In this document: positions 60,227 through 64,000 of the stretch, piece after piece | How positions within the stretch are numbered: the first letter of the stretch is position 1 | Layout of the letters: every line of letters begins with the position of its first letter | Assembly: GCF_001570545.1 (NCBI RefSeq) | Contig: NZ_BBXD01000031.1 | Location: 1 to 64,000 of the forward strand | From: Herbidospora mongoliensis | Lineage (GTDB): Bacteria > Actinomycetota > Actinomycetes > Streptosporangiales > Streptosporangiaceae | Direction: 5' to 3' | Length of the DNA: 64,000 nucleotides | The notes under the pieces: model-generated | Database searches by the model: none | What the model was told of the DNA's origin: nothing | What the model saw: the letters and a program-made list of their open reading frames with translations, nothing else | Translations under genes and position numbers: made by a program

Positions 60227-63200
60227 ATGGTCGAACCAGTCGCGGTGATCGGGATTGGCTGCCGCCTGCCCGGTGACGTCCACTCACCGAATGAGTTCTG
60301 GGACCTGCTGAGCGCCGGCCGGAACACGACTGGCCCGCTGCCCGCCGAACGCTGGCGCCGGGACGAGAACCGCAGCCCCGAGAACGCCGCCGCACTGCGC
60401 GACGCCGTCCGTCACGGCAGTTTCCTGAGCGACATCGAGGGCTTCGACGCCGAGTTCTTCGGCCTGTCGCCCCGCGAGGCCGAGCTGATGGACCCGCAGC
60501 AGCGGATCCTGATGGAGACCGCGTGGGAGGCCCTGGAGCACGCCGGACTGCCGCCGCACCAGCTGGCCGGCACCGACGCCGGGGTGTTCGTCGGCGTCTG
60601 CACCGGCGACTACGGCGGCCGCCTCCTGGAGGACCTGCCCCAGATCGAGGCGTGGACCGGGATCGGCGCGGCCACCTGCGCCGTCGCCAACCGCATCTCC
60701 TACTCCCTGGACCTGCGCGGACCCAGCATGGCGATCGACACCGCCTGCTCGGCGTCGCTGGTCGCGCTGCACCTGGCCGCCCAGAGCCTGCGCCTGAACG
60801 AGAACGACGTCGCCCTCGCCGGCGGCGTCAACCTGCTCGTCACCCCGGGCCAGACCATCACGCTCGGCACCGCCGGAGCCCTGGCCCCCGACGGCCGCTC
60901 GAAGTCGTTCGACGCGTCGGCCGACGGCTACGGACGCGGCGAAGGTGTCGGCGTGGTCGTGCTCAAGCGTCTCTCCGACGCCCAGCGCGACGGCGACCGC
61001 ATCCTCGCGCTCGTCATCGGCAGCGCGGTCAACCAGGACGGCCACACCCAGGGCATCATGGCGCCGTGCGGTGAGGCCCAGGCCCACGTGATGACCCGGG
61101 CCTGCAAGCAGGCGGGCGTCGACCCGTCCACCGTCGACTACATCGAGGCCCACGGCACCGGCACCCGGCTCGGCGACCCGCTCGAGGCGGGGGCCCTTTC
61201 TTCCGTGTACGGCATCGGGCGCTCCACCGACGACCCGTGTCTCATCGGCTCCGTCAAGTCGAACATCGGTCACCTCGAAGGCGCCGCCGGCATCTCCGGC
61301 GTCATCAAGGCGGTCCTCGCCCTCCACCGCGGCACGATCCCCCCGAGCGTGCTGACCAGCCTGAACCCGGCCATCGAGTGGGAGACCTCGGGCCTGCGCG
61401 TGGTGACGGAACAGACCGACTGGCCCGAGCGCGACCACCCCCGCCGGGCGGGCGTCTCCAGCTTCGGGTACGGCGGCACGGTCGCGCACATCGTGCTGGA
61501 GCAGGCTCCGGCCGTACCGGAGGAGACTCCCGGCGCGGAGCCGGGGGAGCGGCTGTACCCGTTGTCGGCCGCGTCGGAGAAGGCGCTGCGGCAGTACGCC
61601 GGCAAGCTCGCCGGCCGGTTCGAGAAGGGGCTCGACCTGGCGTCGGCCGGGCACACCCTGTCCCTGCGGCGTACCCACCTGACCCGGCGCGCCGTCGTGA
61701 TCGGGTCGGAGTGGGACGAACTGGCCGCGAGCCTGCGCAGGCTCGCGGACGACGTGCCGGGCGAGGCCATCATCACCGGTGACGTGCTGCCCGACCTCGG
61801 CCCCGGGCCGATCTGGGTCTTCTCCGGGCAGGGCTGCCAGTGGCGCGGGATGGGCCGGGAACTCCTCGCGGTACCGGAGTTCGCGTCGCTGGTCGACGAG
61901 GTCGAACCGATCTTCGTCGAGGAGATCGGCTTCTCGCCCCGCCAGGTCCTGGCCGACGGCGATCTCGACACCATCGACCGCGTCCAGACCATGATCTTCG
62001 TGATGCAGCTGGGCCTGGCCCGGCTCTGGAACGCTCACGGGGTCGTCCCGAAGGCCGTCATCGGCCACTCCGTCGGCGAGATCGCGGCGGCCGTGACCGC
62101 CGGCGCGATGTCCGTCGCCGACGGCGCCCGCCTGATCTGCCGCCGCTCCGTGCTGCTGCGCCAGGCCGAGGGCAAGGGCGCCATGGTCATGGTCGACCTG
62201 CCCTTCGAGGAGGCGGCGGCGCGACTGGCCGGCCGCACCGACCTGGTGGCCGCGATCTCGTCGGCCCCCGGCTCGACCGTCCTGTCCGGCGACATCGCCG
62301 CCGTCGAGGCGGTCGTGAACGACTGGCCGGCCGAGGGCATCGTGACCCGCCGGGTGGCCTCGGACGTCGCCTTCCACAGCCCGCACATGGAACCGCTGGC
62401 CGTCGAGCTGGCCGCCGAGGTCGCCGACCTCACGTTCGGCACGCCGCGGATTCCGATGTACACGACCGCGCTGGAGGACCCCCGGTCGACGCCGGTCCTG
62501 GACGGCACGTACTGGGCCGCGAACCTCCGCGACCCGGTCCGGCTGGCCGCCGCGACCACGGCCGCCGCGCAGGACGGCTACCGCGTGTTCCTGGAGATCT
62601 CCCCTCACCCGGTCGTCGCGCACTCGGTCTCCGAGACGCTCTCGGAGAACGGCTTCGAGGACGTGTTCGTCGGCACGACCCTGCGCCGCAACCAGCCGGA
62701 GCGGCAGACCTTCCTCGTCGCGCTGGGCACGGCCCACTGCCACGGCGTCGACGTCGACTGGAGCAGGCTGCAGCCGTCGGGCGGCCTGGCCGACCTGCCG
62801 CCGTACGCCTGGCAGCACCGCCGCCACTGGCGCGAGTCGTACACCGAGGTCGACAACCGAGGGCACGACGTGCACTCCTTCAACCTGCTCGGAGCCGGCA
62901 CCAGCCTCGCGGGCAGCCGGACCCGGGTGTGGCGCACCAGCGTCCAGGACGCCAACCGCCCCTACCCCGGCAGCCATACCCTCAACGGCATCGAGATCGT
63001 GCCGGCCGCCGTGCTGGTCAACACGTTCCTGCACGCCGCCGAGGACGTGGACGTCACCCTCACCGACGTCGAGATGATGCACCCGCTGATGACCGCGGAA
63101 CGCAGGCAGATCCAGGTCGTCCACGAGCCCCCGGCACTACGCCTCGCGGCCCGCACCCCGGCGGCCCCCGACGAGCCGGAACCCGCCTGGCTGGTCCACG

Positions 63201-64000
63201 TCACCGCGAACGTGGCCGCTCCCGGCCAGGTCAAACCCGACCTGCTGCCGGACTCCGGCGGTCTCACCGAGATCGACCCCGGCTACGTCCACAAGCGCCT
63301 GGCCGCCGTCGGCGTGCCCTCGACGGGCTTCGACTGGACGATCGAGACCCTGCTGAGCGCGGACGGCACGCTGCGGGCGACGGTCCGCACCGAGGACGCG
63401 GGAAGCTGGGCCCCCGCGCTGGACGCGGTCATGTCCGTGGCACCGTGCGTCTTCCCGGGCGACCCGGTGCTGCGCATGGTCGTCCACATCGACGAGATGG
63501 TCCTGACCGGCGCACCGCCCACAACAGTGATCATCGACGCGGCCGTCGACCCGACCGCCGAGGACACCTGCCGCGCACTCCTGGCCGACGTGGACGGCCG
63601 GGTGGTGGGCCACCTCACGGGCCTGCGCTACCCGGTGATCGACGCCCCGATCCAGGCCGATGAGGACCTCGGCGGACCGTCGGAGTCGTTCGCCGGTCTG
63701 GCGCCCGAGGCCCTGCGCGAGCGGGTCCTGCCCGAGATCAGCGCGGAGATCGCGGCCGTGATGAGACTGGCGCCGGAGGACCTTTCGGTCCGGCGTCCCC
63801 TGGTGGAGCAGGGCCTCGACTCGGTGATGACCGTCATGGTCCGGCGGCGACTGGAGAAGCGTTTCGGCTGCCGACTCCCCACGACCCTGCTGTGGCAGCA
63901 GCCCACCATCTCGGCGATCGCGAACCGTGTGGTGGAGCTGCTGATGACGGCGAAATCGGAGGTCGCGGCGGAGAAGGCTCCCGAGGCCGTGCCCGCCTTC
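60227..64000 (+). CDS. Iterative type I polyketide synthase, orsellinic-acid-synthase type (3' end cut)
   Basis: At least 1258 residues; the reading frame is open to the window end. Domains in order: KS (1-430; C174 in TACSASL, H309, H349), AT (about 527-835; S615 in GHSVGE, and AFHS consistent with malonyl use), DH/product-template (about 885-1150; H917 in HTLNG), ACP (about 1165-1240; S1199 in GLDSV). No ketoreductase lies between DH and ACP. KS-AT-DH-ACP is the layout of bacterial orsellinic acid synthases such as AviM and CalO5, whereas 6-methylsalicylate synthases have a KR. ATG 60227 follows AAGGGA at 60211. The product is inferred, not shown. Confidence 0.9.
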   Translation, partial: MVEPVAVIGIGCRLPGDVHSPNEFWDLLSAGRNTTGPLPAERWRRDENRSPENAAALRDAVRHGSFLSDIEGFDAEFFGLSPREAELMDPQQRILMETAWEALEHAGLPPHQLAGTDAGVFVGVCTGDYGGRLLEDLPQIEAWTGIGAATCAVANRISYSLDLRGPSMAIDTACSASLVALHLAAQSLRLNENDVALAGGVNLLVTPGQTITLGTAGALAPDGRSKSFDASADGYGRGEGVGVVVLKRLSDAQRDGDRILALVIGSAVNQDGHTQGIMAPCGEAQAHVMTRACKQAGVDPSTVDYIEAHGTGTRLGDPLEAGALSSVYGIGRSTDDPCLIGSVKSNIGHLEGAAGISGVIKAVLALHRGTIPPSVLTSLNPAIEWETSGLRVVTEQTDWPERDHPRRAGVSSFGYGGTVAHIVLEQAPAVPEETPGAEPGERLYPLSAASEKALRQYAGKLAGRFEKGLDLASAGHTLSLRRTHLTRRAVVIGSEWDELAASLRRLADDVPGEAIITGDVLPDLGPGPIWVFSGQGCQWRGMGRELLAVPEFASLVDEVEPIFVEEIGFSPRQVLADGDLDTIDRVQTMIFVMQLGLARLWNAHGVVPKAVIGHSVGEIAAAVTAGAMSVADGARLICRRSVLLRQAEGKGAMVMVDLPFEEAAARLAGRTDLVAAISSAPGSTVLSGDIAAVEAVVNDWPAEGIVTRRVASDVAFHSPHMEPLAVELAAEVADLTFGTPRIPMYTTALEDPRSTPVLDGTYWAANLRDPVRLAAATTAAAQDGYRVFLEISPHPVVAHSVSETLSENGFEDVFVGTTLRRNQPERQTFLVALGTAHCHGVDVDWSRLQPSGGLADLPPYAWQHRRHWRESYTEVDNRGHDVHSFNLLGAGTSLAGSRTRVWRTSVQDANRPYPGSHTLNGIEIVPAAVLVNTFLHAAEDVDVTLTDVEMMHPLMTAERRQIQVVHEPPALRLAARTPAAPDEPEPAWLVHVTANVAAPGQVKPDLLPDSGGLTEIDPGYVHKRLAAVGVPSTGFDWTIETLLSADGTLRATVRTEDAGSWAPALDAVMSVAPCVFPGDPVLRMVVHIDEMVLTGAPPTTVIIDAAVDPTAEDTCRALLADVDGRVVGHLTGLRYPVIDAPIQADEDLGGPSESFAGLAPEALRERVLPEISAEIAAVMRLAPEDLSVRRPLVEQGLDSVMTVMVRRRLEKRFGCRLPTTLLWQQPTISAIANRVVELLMTAKSEVAAEKAPEAVPAF

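Noticed and set aside
1-64000. CRISPR arrays, complete insertion sequences, prophage genes
   Set aside because: No regularly spaced repeat, transposase, integrase or phage structural gene was recognised in the window.

Overview
The window is high-GC actinomycete chromosome, most like the Streptosporangiales (Streptosporangium, Nonomuraea or Microbispora type). Support for this comes from the very GC-rich codon use, many GTG starts with 4-base stop/start overlaps, a folC gene followed by a DUF4233 membrane protein, and the order B12-type radical SAM protein, DUF2344 protein, RNase E/G with a long N-terminal extension, rplU, rpmA, obg, proB, proA. The lineage is an inference; no 16S rRNA is in view.

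Positions 1 to about 43,100 are mostly conserved core. The window opens inside a 5S rRNA with tandem terminators. Next come divergent FolC-type ligases, DUF4233, a polytopic MFS-like protein and ndk. A complete elongation cluster follows (mreB, mreC, mreD, mrdA, rodA), then a TPR regulator coupled to an APH-fold kinase, then the radical SAM/DUF2344/rne/rplU/rpmA/obg/proB/proA block. Further on are a response regulator, DoxX, a membrane Ser/Thr kinase with a repeat linker, an M48 peptidase, nadD-rsfS-phosphatase, a heterodimeric ABC exporter, a YbdK-type ligase, small membrane proteins, an MFS exporter under a palindromic operator, an AlaX-like editing protein, and an ECF41 sigma factor behind a hemerythrin gene with a recognisable ECF41 promoter.

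From tRNA-Ala(GGC) at 43,442 to about 46,150 the sequence is accessory. It holds two diverged copies of a structured non-coding repeat, a secreted calcium-repeat protein, an orphan MafI-type immunity gene of lower GC, and stretches with no convincing gene. Two different ABC-F genes then form an operon behind a possible leader peptide. A secreted beta-helix/ricin-lectin protein under a LacI-type operator, an AraC regulator, a StyA/StyB-like monooxygenase pair, a small secreted protein and a secreted esterase with a cellulose-binding module follow.

The last 6.1 kb is the left edge of a biosynthetic cluster: a KAS III-like protein, a free-standing ACP, a second KAS III-like protein and an iterative type I PKS (KS-AT-DH-ACP, no ketoreductase in the visible part) cut by the window end. 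This architecture matches bacterial orsellinic-acid-type synthases (AviM/CalO5 class). The paired KAS III proteins plus ACP resemble the aryl-transfer set of chlorothricin biosynthesis. The simplest reading is that an orsellinate-like acid is made on the PKS, moved to the free ACP, and then transferred to an acceptor made by genes to the right of the window.
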